Assembly: GCA_937888895.1 (NCBI GenBank)
Contig: CALASV010000087.1
Location: forward strand, 1-10,225
Length of the DNA stretch: 10,225 nt
Source of the DNA: an uncultured Clostridia bacterium
Lineage (GTDB): Bacteria; Bacillota; Clostridia; Lachnospirales; Lachnospiraceae
Reading direction: 5' to 3'
Shown here piece by piece: positions 1 to 5,859 of the stretch. Each line of letters opens with the position of its first letter. The stretch's first letter is position 1. The position numbers and the translations under genes are program-made. Under the pieces are notes generated by a model. The model saw only the letters and a program-made list of their open reading frames with translations, did not search any database and was not told where the DNA came from.

Positions 1-347
1 AAGTAGGTGATAAAGCAACTGCTCAAAATGGTGTTGGAGAAGCAGTAGAACTTTCTTTAGATACCGTTATTTCCATGAATCTTTGGGGATTTACACCAAA
101 CTTCTTAGATGCATTACAAGAAAGATTTGTAGAGTTTTTAAATGGTATAAAAGGAAATGAAACAAAAGCAGAATATTTACTTCCTGGAGTAGTAGGAGAG
201 TTAGTAAAAGAAAAGAAAGCAGATGTTACCGTATTGACAAGTAAAGACCGTTGGTTTGGTGTTACATACAAAGAAGATAAAGACAAAGTAGTACAATCAT
301 TCCGTGAATTGTATGAAAAAGGAGAATATCCAGAAAAATTATTCTAA
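1..347 (+). CDS. Nucleotidyltransferase family protein, C-terminal part (5'-truncated)
   Basis: The reading frame is open from base 3 to the stop at 345-347, giving 114 residues of a protein that starts outside the window. Visible segments are a core around SMNLWGFTPNFLDAL, then a motif ending in AEYLLPGVVGEL, then DRWFGVTYKED and the closing YPEKLF. From memory, this order is typical of the sugar-nucleotidyltransferase-like (GT-A fold NTP_transferase) proteins common in Lachnospiraceae and Bacteroidetes, which probably activate a sugar phosphate with an NTP in the cytoplasm. The catalytic N-terminal G-rich loop is not in the window, so substrate and activity cannot be judged. It lies 34 bases before comF on the same strand with no terminator between, so they may be co-transcribed. 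Family assignment is fairly confident; substrate is unknown. Confidence 0.7.
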   Translation, partial: VGDKATAQNGVGEAVELSLDTVISMNLWGFTPNFLDALQERFVEFLNGIKGNETKAEYLLPGVVGELVKEKKADVTVLTSKDRWFGVTYKEDKDKVVQSFRELYEKGEYPEKLF

Positions 348-381
348 ACTTTATGGGAGAGATGGTTAGAAAGGACCATAA

Positions 382-1083
382 ATGATAGAATGGATATTTC
401 CTATAAAATGTCCGATTTGTAATCAAATTGTTATACCAAAAGGGGAACTGTATCATTTGGAATGTATAGTAAAATTAGAATTTCTTACAGAGCCATTTTG
501 CAAAAAATGTGGAGCACCAATTAATTCAGAAGAACAAGAGTATTGTACTCCGTGTATATTGGAATATAGAGGTTGGGATTTTGGAAGAAGTATATTTTAT
601 TATAAGGGAATAGCTAAACGAGCATTATACCAAGTAAAACAAGAAGGAACAAAAGAAATTATTTATTTTTTTACTCTACAAATGAAGAAGACACAAAAAG
701 ATTATATTTCAATGATTGCACCAGATTGTCTAGTACCTGTACCGTTGCATCCTTCTAAATTTCGAAAACGAGGATTTAATCAAGCAGAACTATTAGCAAG
801 AGAATTTGGAAAGGAATTAAATGTTCCCGTTCGGCTTTTATTAGAAAAAAACAAAAAGACAGAAGACCAAAAAAATTTAAATCGATTGGAACGAAAAAAG
901 AATATAAAAAATGTATTTTGTGTAAATGTTGCAGAGATAAAAAAAGGAATACCAAAATCTATATTGCTGATTGATGATGTTAGTACAACGGGTAGTACTT
1001 TAACAGAATGTGCAAAAGTATTAAAAGCACAAGGGGTACAAAAGGTATCGTTTTTAACTGTTTGTGCAGGAGAGAGTGATTAG
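382..1083 (+). CDS. comF: ComF family phosphoribosyltransferase-like protein
   Basis: 233 residues, the usual length for ComFC/ComF proteins. The N-terminus carries zinc-binding cysteine pairs (C10/C13, C40/C43, C55/C58, plus H25 and C28). The C-terminal half is a type I phosphoribosyltransferase domain: VPVPLHPSKFRKRGFNQAEL around residues 118-137, and the PRPP-binding loop LLIDDVSTTGSTL near residues 194-206. In competent bacteria ComFC works with the helicase ComFA in uptake and handling of transforming DNA. In many Clostridia, as here, ComF appears without comFA alongside, so the role may be broader. The start is supported by AAGGA at 371-375, six bases before ATG. It is followed 29 bases later by yvyF; a comF-yvyF order is also found in Bacillus. 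Identification is strong; cellular role is uncertain. Confidence 0.93.
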   Translation: MIEWIFPIKCPICNQIVIPKGELYHLECIVKLEFLTEPFCKKCGAPINSEEQEYCTPCILEYRGWDFGRSIFYYKGIAKRALYQVKQEGTKEIIYFFTLQMKKTQKDYISMIAPDCLVPVPLHPSKFRKRGFNQAELLAREFGKELNVPVRLLLEKNKKTEDQKNLNRLERKKNIKNVFCVNVAEIKKGIPKSILLIDDVSTTGSTLTECAKVLKAQGVQKVSFLTVCAGESD

Positions 1084-1101
1084 ATTAATTGGAGGTAAAG
1101 C

Positions 1102-1107
1102 AGGAGG
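1102..1107 (+). promoter_or_regulatory. Ribosome binding site fixing the yvyF start
   Basis: AGGAGG five bases before the ATG at 1113. A longer in-frame reading from TTG at 1089 is possible and has its own weaker GGAGG near 1091-1095, but that GGAGG overlaps and follows the TTG. The ATG at 1113 is therefore the better start. Confidence 0.7.
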
Positions 1108-1112
1108 ATTTT

Positions 1113-1514
1113 ATGGATATTAGAAATTGTAAATCATGTGGACGAATGTTTAATTATATTGGCTCAAATATTTGTCCAGAATGTGCAAAAGCAGTAGAGG
1201 AAAAATTTGAAGATGTCAAACAGTACATTTATGACCATCCAAGATGTAGTATACATGAAGTAGCAGAAGCAATGGAAATAAGTGTATCACAAATTCGTAA
1301 ATGGCTGAGAGAGGAACGTTTAACATTTTGCGAAGACTCGGATATTGCATTAAATTGTGAAAAATGTGGAAAAAGAATTTTAACAGGAAGATTTTGTAAA
1401 GCTTGTAAGGATACAATGTCTTCCCAGTTTGAAAGTTTGTATAAAAAAGAAGAACCAAAAATCAATACAGAAAGAAAGAAAACAGAAAATAAAATGCGAT
1501 TTTTGGATAACTAA
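1113..1514 (+). CDS. yvyF: YvyF/TIGR03826-family flagellar-region protein
   Basis: 133 residues from ATG 1113. The N-terminus has a zinc-ribbon-like CxxC...CxxC set (C6, C9, C21, C24). A helix-turn-helix of MerR-like appearance follows at about residues 46-67 (IHEVAEAMEISVSQIRKWL). A second CxxC...CxxC set (C82, C85, C95, C98) comes next, then a charged lysine/glutamate-rich tail. This matches the YvyF type of protein encoded beside comF and, in Bacillus, before flgM in the flagellar late region; its biochemical role is not established. Here a terminator follows directly, and the next gene is on the other strand, so the flagellar partners are absent from this position. A DNA-binding or regulatory role is inferred from the HTH and zinc sites only. 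The organism is probably motile, which the YjfB-family gene further along supports. Confidence 0.85.
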   Translation: MDIRNCKSCGRMFNYIGSNICPECAKAVEEKFEDVKQYIYDHPRCSIHEVAEAMEISVSQIRKWLREERLTFCEDSDIALNCEKCGKRILTGRFCKACKDTMSSQFESLYKKEEPKINTERKKTENKMRFLDN

Positions 1515-1542
1515 ACAGGAATATCATTTGTTTTTTGATTAG

Positions 1543-1594
1543 AAATAGCCTTATCTTTTGGCTAAATTTAGACAAAAGGTAAGGCTTATTTTAT
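1543..1594 (+). terminator. Rho-independent terminator after comF-yvyF
   Basis: The arms AGCCTTATCTTTTGGC (1547-1562) and GACAAAAGGTAAGGCT (1571-1586) pair with one G-U wobble and one mismatch. Outer AAAT/ATTT bases extend the stem with a bulge. The loop is eight A/T bases and the right arm is followed by TATTTTAT. It lies 29 bases past the yvyF stop and 50 bases from the convergent cvfB end. The T-tract favours the plus strand; it may also slow transcription coming from cvfB. Confidence 0.75.
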
Positions 1595-1641
1595 GAGTTA
1601 TGATAGTAGTTATTCGGGTAAGTTACGAATATCTGATTGGC

Positions 1642-2520
1642 TTATTCCGATACTTTAGAAATACCATCGTCTTCAATGAGTATTTTTCCTTCTTTTTGTA
1701 AGTGACCGATTGCTCGTTTGAATGCATTTTTACTTAAACCAAATTTAGATTTGATTATCTCAGGTGAAGATTTATCATGATAAGGTAAAAAGCCACCTGC
1801 TTTGCAAAGTGCATCATAAATCAATGTACAATCTTCCTCGATTTGTAAGTAAGATTTTTCACGAATACTTAATACAAGTCGTCCGTCTGGTTGCACTTTT
1901 GTGACACGAGCTTGAATTGTTTCGCCCGGCTTTACTGGAGTAAATAATTCCTTATTTGGAATTAAAGCAGAATAACGGTCATCAACAGCAACATAAGCAC
2001 CAAACGCATCAATAATTTCATATACGATACCAGAAACTTGGTCTTCTTTTTGATAAGGGGAATTAGAACTTAATGCATGATATACTTTAGAGGTCGCACA
2101 AAGACGGCTACTTTTATCAATATATAATGTTACAAGAACAGAATCGCCTTTTTGTACTCGAAATGTTTGCTCCTTAAACGGAAGAAATAAGTCTTTCGCA
2201 AGTCCCCAATCTAAAAATGCTCCAATATTTGTTACTTCTTTTACAGTTAATTTTGCAATAGTACCCATCGTAAGTAATGGTTTTGTTGTTGTTGCAATTG
2301 GACGGTCTTCGGAATCTTTGTATACAAAAACTTCAATGGTATCGCCGATTTGTTCGTCTTTTGCTTGGCGTTTTGGTAATAAAATACTAGATATTTGAAT
2401 GATTTCTTTTTTGTCTGGAGTAAAATCAAAGGTTTGCTCTACACCTTCTGAAGAAAGATAAAGCCCAAAGTCTGTCTTTTTTACAACTTTTAATGTTTGC
2501 ATTCGTCCTAATAAAATCAT
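1642..2520 (-). CDS. cvfB: CvfB/YitL-family S1 RNA-binding protein
   Basis: 292 residues, normal for the family. The layout is an N-terminal S1-like domain (about residues 3-65, opening with GRMQTLKVVKKTDFGLYL), a second S1 domain (about 85-145, with GTIAKLTVKEVTNIGAFLDWGL), a third (about 160-220, with DAFGAYVAVDDRYSALIP) and a C-terminal winged helix (about 225-290, with FGLSKNAFKRAIGHLQKEG). CvfB in Staphylococcus is an RNA-binding regulator of virulence genes; Bacillus YitL is the homologue. It probably acts in the cytoplasm on mRNA stability or translation. AAAGGGAG lies seven bases before the ATG. It sits 34 bases after the thioesterase gene on the same strand with no terminator between, so the two are likely one transcript. 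Family assignment is strong; targets are unknown. Confidence 0.92.
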   Translation of the reverse strand: MILLGRMQTLKVVKKTDFGLYLSSEGVEQTFDFTPDKKEIIQISSILLPKRQAKDEQIGDTIEVFVYKDSEDRPIATTTKPLLTMGTIAKLTVKEVTNIGAFLDWGLAKDLFLPFKEQTFRVQKGDSVLVTLYIDKSSRLCATSKVYHALSSNSPYQKEDQVSGIVYEIIDAFGAYVAVDDRYSALIPNKELFTPVKPGETIQARVTKVQPDGRLVLSIREKSYLQIEEDCTLIYDALCKAGGFLPYHDKSSPEIIKSKFGLSKNAFKRAIGHLQKEGKILIEDDGISKVSE

Positions 2521-2554
2521 GTGGTAACTCCCTTTCTAAAATAATACGATTTTG

Positions 2555-3262
2555 TCAATTGGCTATGAATTGAACAGTAGTATATGGCTTATGGTCTACG
2601 TCTGCTAATACAACAGTACAATCGTGTTCTGTAATAGAAACTAATGGGTAAATTTCATTGTGCAATAGGGCAGATTTTCGATAATCTGCACGAATTTCTT
2701 TTACTTTAAAGTTATTTGGTAAAAATACTTCTGCCATGCGAATATATTGTCCATTGTTTACATGTTGATTATAATCTAAATGAGATTGAGTCACAAGGAA
2801 AGAAGATTGCACGGTATATTCTTTTGGCAAAGCGATTTTTCTAGAAGCATATTCCATTGGATAAGGAGGTTCTAATACATAACCCTCGATATGTTCTGTT
2901 GGAATTTTTACTGGTTTTCCTGTCTTTGTATCAGCGTATATCCAAATAGAATTGGCAATTGCTAAAGTTTCGCCATGTTCATTTTGTAAAATAAAATTTC
3001 TATCACCAAAAAAGCCATTAAACTTATGTGGCCAAGTACCAATACGAACAAATTCGCCTAATTTTGGCATACGATGGATAACAACTTGCCAAGCACTCAG
3101 TAACCAAACACGATGGAGTGGCTCTAAATAATCAAATCCTTTTCCGAGTGATTCAGATTGAAAGGTACTGCAATCTTGAAAATAATTGATAAGAGAACTA
3201 AGAGTTAATGTTCTCTCTGGATTTACTTCACTAAATCGTATATGAGATGTAAAAGAATACAT
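2555..3262 (-). CDS. Acyl-ACP thioesterase
   Basis: 235 residues from the ATG at 3262, near the usual length for bacterial FatA/FatB-like enzymes. They hydrolyse acyl-ACP to free fatty acid and end fatty acid synthesis in the cytoplasm. It has the expected two hotdog domains. The first contains SLINYFQDCSTFQSESLG and the WPHKFNGFFGDRNF stretch (about residues 77-90). The second contains the active-site motif DYNQHVNNGQY with D163, N165, H167 and N169-N170. Downstream, where plant enzymes have YRREC, this protein reads YRKSA (about 194-198), so the glutamate/cysteine positions are S and A. An upstream ATG at 3283 overlaps the ribosome binding site and is rejected as start. It is the first gene of a unit with cvfB. 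The function call rests on motif and fold order and is confident; chain-length preference is unknown. Confidence 0.88.
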   Translation of the reverse strand: MYSFTSHIRFSEVNPERTLTLSSLINYFQDCSTFQSESLGKGFDYLEPLHRVWLLSAWQVVIHRMPKLGEFVRIGTWPHKFNGFFGDRNFILQNEHGETLAIANSIWIYADTKTGKPVKIPTEHIEGYVLEPPYPMEYASRKIALPKEYTVQSSFLVTQSHLDYNQHVNNGQYIRMAEVFLPNNFKVKEIRADYRKSALLHNEIYPLVSITEHDCTVVLADVDHKPYTTVQFIAN

Positions 3263-3272
3263 AAATAATTTT

Positions 3273-3278
3273 CTCCTT
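3273..3278 (-). promoter_or_regulatory. Ribosome binding site fixing the thioesterase start
   Basis: On the minus strand AAGGAG is followed by ten bases and then the ATG at 3262. The in-frame ATG at 3283 lies just upstream of this site and has no Shine-Dalgarno sequence of its own, so translation should begin at 3262. Confidence 0.75.
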
Positions 3279-3318
3279 GACATTGACTGGTTATAAAACA
3301 GACTACGTACTTTTTATT

Positions 3319-3327
3319 AGTGTAACA
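3319..3327 (-). promoter_or_regulatory. Candidate extended -10 element for thioesterase-cvfB
   Basis: The minus strand reads TGTTACACT, an extended -10 (TGn followed by TACACT). No good -35 is present at 16-18 bases; TAACTT is the nearest. It would give a leader of about 50 bases before the ATG at 3262. The call is inferred from sequence resemblance only. Confidence 0.4.
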
Positions 3328-3392
3328 TATTTTTAAAAAAAGTTATAGATATATTCACAAAAAATTTACTGGATTATTCTTTGTGTATTAGA

Positions 3393-3398
3393 TATAAT
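3393..3398 (+). promoter_or_regulatory. Candidate -10 element for the CPBP protease gene
   Basis: A consensus TATAAT 35 bases before the start codon of the protease gene, predicting a leader of roughly 30 bases. The -35 region is poor at normal spacing, so an activator or a weak promoter is possible. The arms CACAAA (3356-3361) and TTTGTG (3380-3385) flank the -35 area with an 18-base gap and could form an operator; this is speculative. Confidence 0.5.
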
Positions 3399-3433
3399 AA
3401 AATAATGGAAATAAAAGAAAAGGAAGAGGAACT

Positions 3434-4474
3434 ATGGAACAGACACAAGAAAAAAATCAAGTTAATATTGTAAATATTGTTTTTTTAATTACAATAGCAA
3501 TTTCTATTATTGCAGGTTTTTTACCTTTGAAATTTTTAGAGGGTAATATAGCATTACAATTACTTTTTTCACAAGGAATTTTAGTCATACCAGCACTTGT
3601 TTATATGATAAAATATAAAAAATCATATAGAGAAACGGTGCGTTTTCATAAAATGAAACTAGGCGATATCTTTCTTTGTATTTTATTTGGAATACTGATT
3701 CAGCCATTACTTACTTTTTTAAATGCCTTGTCATTAGTATTTACGACAAATAGTGTCAATACAATGATGTTTGAAATTTCAGAACAAATTCCGTTTTTTG
3801 CAGGAGTTATTTTAATCGCATTTGTACCTTGTGTATTAGAGGAAACGGTTTATCGAGGTGTTTTTTATAATGAGTATCGAAAAGTTGACCCTTGGAAAGC
3901 AGTATTATTATCTGGTGCTTTATTTGGGTTGATGCATGGAAATTTGAATCAATTTGTATATGCTACTGTAATGGGGATTTTATTTGCTTTGCTAATTGAA
4001 GCAACTGGTTCGATTCTTTCCACCATGTTAATTCATTTTTGTGTAAATGCATGGTCAGTAGTTACTATTTATGCATTACCAAAGATGTATGATATGTTGA
4101 AAGAAATTTATGAAATATATAAAAAACATGGATATGAAGACTTAGCAAAAGAACTGGAGTTTTTAATAGGAGATTTTAGTTTAACAGCATCCGAATGGAT
4201 ACGACAAATGATGCAAACATCAGATACAGTAGAACTTACAATTGGAAGTGTTGTATATGTTTATGGTATGCAGGCTGTTGCTATGAGTTTTTTGGCATAT
4301 TTAGTATATAAAAAATTAGCAAAACGAAATGGTAATTGGGAAAGAATTTGTGAGTTTTTTGGAACTACAAAAGAAGATGCCGAACCAATCGTAACAGTAC
4401 CTTTAATGATTGGTATTGCAATAGGTGTTGTATTTATGTTTTTCTATGAGTTACAATTACTTATGCCAAGATAA
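3434..4474 (+). CDS. CPBP-family intramembrane metalloprotease
   Basis: 346 residues with many hydrophobic spans. The family motifs are all present: EETVYR with E136, E137 and R141; FGLMH ending in H168; and HFCVN with H201 and N205. In Rce1-like CPBP proteases these residues bind the metal and cut within the membrane; bacterial members serve in peptide or bacteriocin processing and immunity or in membrane protein turnover, and no peptide gene is visible here. The order is two N-terminal membrane segments (about 11-30 and 42-58), a membrane core (about 77-215), a charged soluble stretch (about 216-262), one membrane segment (about 272-291), a charged stretch (about 293-315) and a last membrane segment (about 321-340). 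The protein is longer than many CPBP members because of the part after residue 215. GGAAGAGGA lies directly upstream of the ATG. It is a single-gene unit ending at the shared terminator. Confidence 0.88.
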   Translation: MEQTQEKNQVNIVNIVFLITIAISIIAGFLPLKFLEGNIALQLLFSQGILVIPALVYMIKYKKSYRETVRFHKMKLGDIFLCILFGILIQPLLTFLNALSLVFTTNSVNTMMFEISEQIPFFAGVILIAFVPCVLEETVYRGVFYNEYRKVDPWKAVLLSGALFGLMHGNLNQFVYATVMGILFALLIEATGSILSTMLIHFCVNAWSVVTIYALPKMYDMLKEIYEIYKKHGYEDLAKELEFLIGDFSLTASEWIRQMMQTSDTVELTIGSVVYVYGMQAVAMSFLAYLVYKKLAKRNGNWERICEFFGTTKEDAEPIVTVPLMIGIAIGVVFMFFYELQLLMPR

Positions 4475-4509
4475 TATTAGAAATAGGTTGTTAAGATTTT
4501 ATGAAAAAA

Positions 4510-4549
4510 CACCTGTCCACTTTATTAAAAGTGAGCAGGTGCTTTTTTA
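4510..4549. terminator. Bidirectional terminator between the CPBP gene and yjfB
   Basis: Arms CACCTGTCCACTTT (4510-4523) and AAAGTGAGCAGGTG (4528-4541) pair with one wobble and one mismatch. A run of A precedes the left arm and CTTTTTT follows the right arm, so both strands see a stem followed by U residues. On the minus strand the yjfB stop codon (TAA at 4549-4547) lies in the A-tract at the foot of the stem. It closes both convergent genes. Confidence 0.85.
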
Positions 4550-4723
4550 TACACTAATATCAATATTTTGTCCAAGATGTGGAGTTACGGATTGTTCCAT
4601 TAACTTAATCATCATAGCACCAGACTGTTCCATCGTATCTAATGTTTTGGAGAGCATGGCAACATTATATTCTGTTGTAACTTCCATTTGAGACATTGCA
4701 ATAGATAATGCAGGAATATTCAT
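4547..4723 (-). CDS. yjfB: YjfB-family putative motility protein
   Basis: A small protein of 58 residues from the ATG at 4723. It begins MNIPALSIAMSQ, contains a probable amphipathic helical stretch (about residues 17-43) with LDTMEQSGAMMIKLMEQS, and ends with the tail HLGQNIDISV. The N-terminal D/NIPALSxxxSQ and the central EQSG match the YjfB family, which is tied to motility by occurrence and regulation in Bacillus; molecular function is not known. There is no signal peptide or membrane segment. AAAGGAG stands eight bases upstream. A longer in-frame reading from 4765 would run through that ribosome binding site and is not favoured. The gene stands alone, convergent with the CPBP gene and divergent from trxB. 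It supports a flagellated host together with yvyF. Confidence 0.85.
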   Translation of the reverse strand: MNIPALSIAMSQMEVTTEYNVAMLSKTLDTMEQSGAMMIKLMEQSVTPHLGQNIDISV

Positions 4724-4731
4724 AATAACAA

Positions 4732-4738
4732 CTCCTTT
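4732..4738 (-). promoter_or_regulatory. Ribosome binding site fixing the yjfB start
   Basis: The minus strand reads AAAGGAG, followed by eight bases and then the ATG at 4723. This places the start at the conserved MNIPALS rather than at the upstream in-frame ATG at 4765. Confidence 0.75.
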
Positions 4739-4751
4739 CGAAAAAATAGGA

Positions 4752-4780
4752 TATACAGAAAGCAAAAAATATGTTATACT
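4752..4780 (+). promoter_or_regulatory. Candidate sigma-A promoter for trxB
   Basis: TATACA (4752-4757), a 17-base spacer and TATACT (4775-4780), with an extended TGn just before the -10. The predicted transcript start is about 4787, giving a leader of nearly 130 bases. A second, more conventional candidate is TTGATA (4848-4853) with AATAGT (4871-4876) at 17 bases, which would leave a leader of about 30 bases. Sequence alone does not decide between them. Confidence 0.45.
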
Positions 4781-4794
4781 ATATATGTAGACTG

Positions 4795-4818
4795 GATATA
4801 AATAAAATAATTTATATC
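4795..4818. repeat. 9-bp perfect inverted repeat in the yjfB-trxB control region
   Basis: GATATAAAT (4795-4803), a six-base spacer AAAATA, then ATTTATATC (4810-4818). It lies between the predicted yjfB start (about 4822, minus) and the upstream trxB start (about 4787, plus). It could be an operator for a dimeric repressor or a weak A/T hairpin in both leaders. Nothing identifies a binding protein. Confidence 0.5.
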
Positions 4819-4828
4819 GTTCAATACT

Positions 4829-4857
4829 ATTATAACAACAACTTCATTTGATAGCAA
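4829..4857 (-). promoter_or_regulatory. Candidate sigma-A promoter for yjfB
   Basis: On the minus strand: TTGCTA (-35, 4857-4852), 17 bases, then TATAAT (-10, 4834-4829), with an extended TGT directly before the -10. The predicted start is near 4822, so the leader is about 100 bases. No sigma-D type (TAAA...CCGATAT) motility promoter was seen. Confidence 0.55.
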
Positions 4858-4914
4858 TAAGAGAAAGAAAAATAGTAATTGTTTTATACAAATAGTAACA
4901 GGAAAGGAAGAGGT

Positions 4915-5839
4915 ATGTACGATTTAATTATTATTGGGGCAGGTCCAGCTGGTCTTTCGGCAGCAGTATATGCAGCTAGAGCAGAATTAAAATTTATTGT
5001 GCTTGAAAAAGAAATGATGAGTGGTGGACAAATTATTAATACGTATGAAGTGGACAACTATCCTGGTTTATTTCATATGGGTGGTTTCGATTTAGCGATG
5101 AAGCTTCGGGAACATGCGGATGCATTGGGGGCATCTTTTGTAACTGGAGAAGTAGAACATATCGAAAGTATTGCTAATGGTAAAAAAGTATGTTGCAGTG
5201 ATGGTACAGCGTATGAAACAAAAACCGTAATTGTTTCTGGTGGAGCAAAGCATAGAAAATTATTAGTACCAGGAGAGGACAAATTATCTGGTTCTGGTGT
5301 TTCTTATTGTGCGACTTGTGATGGTGCATTTTTCCGTAACAAAGAAGTAGCAGTCATTGGTGGTGGAGATGTAGCAATCGAAGATGCACTATTTTTAGCA
5401 CGTTTATGTAAAAAAGTTTATGTGGTGCATCGTAGAGATACTTTCCGTGCAGCAAAAACATTAGTTTCTCGTTTAGTTGCGATGGAAAATGTAGAATTTG
5501 TTTATGATAGTATCGTAAAAGAAATTCGTGGTAATTTTAAAGTAGAGTCTGTTTTATTAGAAAATAAGAAAACAAATGAAGAAAGAGAAATTACGTTAGA
5601 TGGAGTGTTTATTGCTGTTGGTATGTTGCCGGAAACAAAAGTTTATAAAGATTTAGTAATTATTAAAAAAATAATTAATAATATCATCTTCAGATGAAAC
5701 AGGAATTACTTCAGACCCTGCTATTTTTGCTGCTGGAGATATTCGTACAAAAGCATTACGCCAAGTAGTGACAGCAGCTTCTGATGGTGCAAATGCAGTA
5801 CAGAGTGTAGAACGATATTTGGCGCAAGAAGGAAAATAA
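4915..5839 (+). pseudogene. trxB: Thioredoxin reductase, interrupted by a +1 frameshift near the 3' end
   Basis: Flavoprotein that would pass electrons from NADPH through FAD to thioredoxin in the cytoplasm. The first frame (4915-5697, about 260 residues) shows the FAD loop GAGPAGLSAAVYAARAEL (about residues 8-25), the redox pair CATC in SYCATCDGAFF (about 130-140), the NADPH loop GGGDVAIEDA (about 154-163) and HRRDTFRA. It then reaches a TGA at 5695. The remainder continues in the next frame as SDETGITSDPAIFAAGDIR through AVQSVERYLAQEGK to a stop at 5837-5839. The AAGDIR segment is the second FAD-binding motif, so the first-frame product alone should not be functional. Removing one T at 5689-5690 would restore about 307 residues, the normal family length. 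AAGGAAGAGG lies just before the ATG; an upstream TTG at 4879 is not favoured. It may be a true mutation or a sequence error. The NlpC/P60 gene follows after 20 bases. Confidence 0.85.
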
Positions 5840-5859
5840 GTATAAGAAACGAGGAAATC

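Noticed and set aside
1089..1112. TTG start for yvyF
   Set aside because: The strong AGGAGG at 1102-1107 and the ATG at 1113 give a better start at the conserved MDIRNCKSCG.
1562..1571. Repeated palindrome CTAAATTTAG, also found at 9885-9894
   Set aside because: The first copy is the loop and inner stem of a terminator and the second is in an AT-rich gap; a 10-base A/T palindrome occurring twice in 10 kb is not surprising.
4425..4691. Plus-strand open frame of 88 codons overlapping the CPBP 3' end, the terminator and yjfB
   Set aside because: It runs through a clear terminator hairpin and antisense to a recognised family gene, and has no plausible ribosome binding site or protein features.
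4787..4914. Riboswitch or structured RNA in the trxB leader
   Set aside because: Apart from the short A/T inverted repeat there is very little G/C and no recognisable conserved core or terminator/anti-terminator pair.
5665..5697. Programmed +1 frameshifting in trxB, as in prfB
   Set aside because: The codons before the TGA (ATC ATC TTC AGA) do not allow re-pairing one base forward, no Shine-Dalgarno-like stimulator stands upstream, and slipping at the A7 run leads straight into a TAA. A mutation or sequence error fits better.
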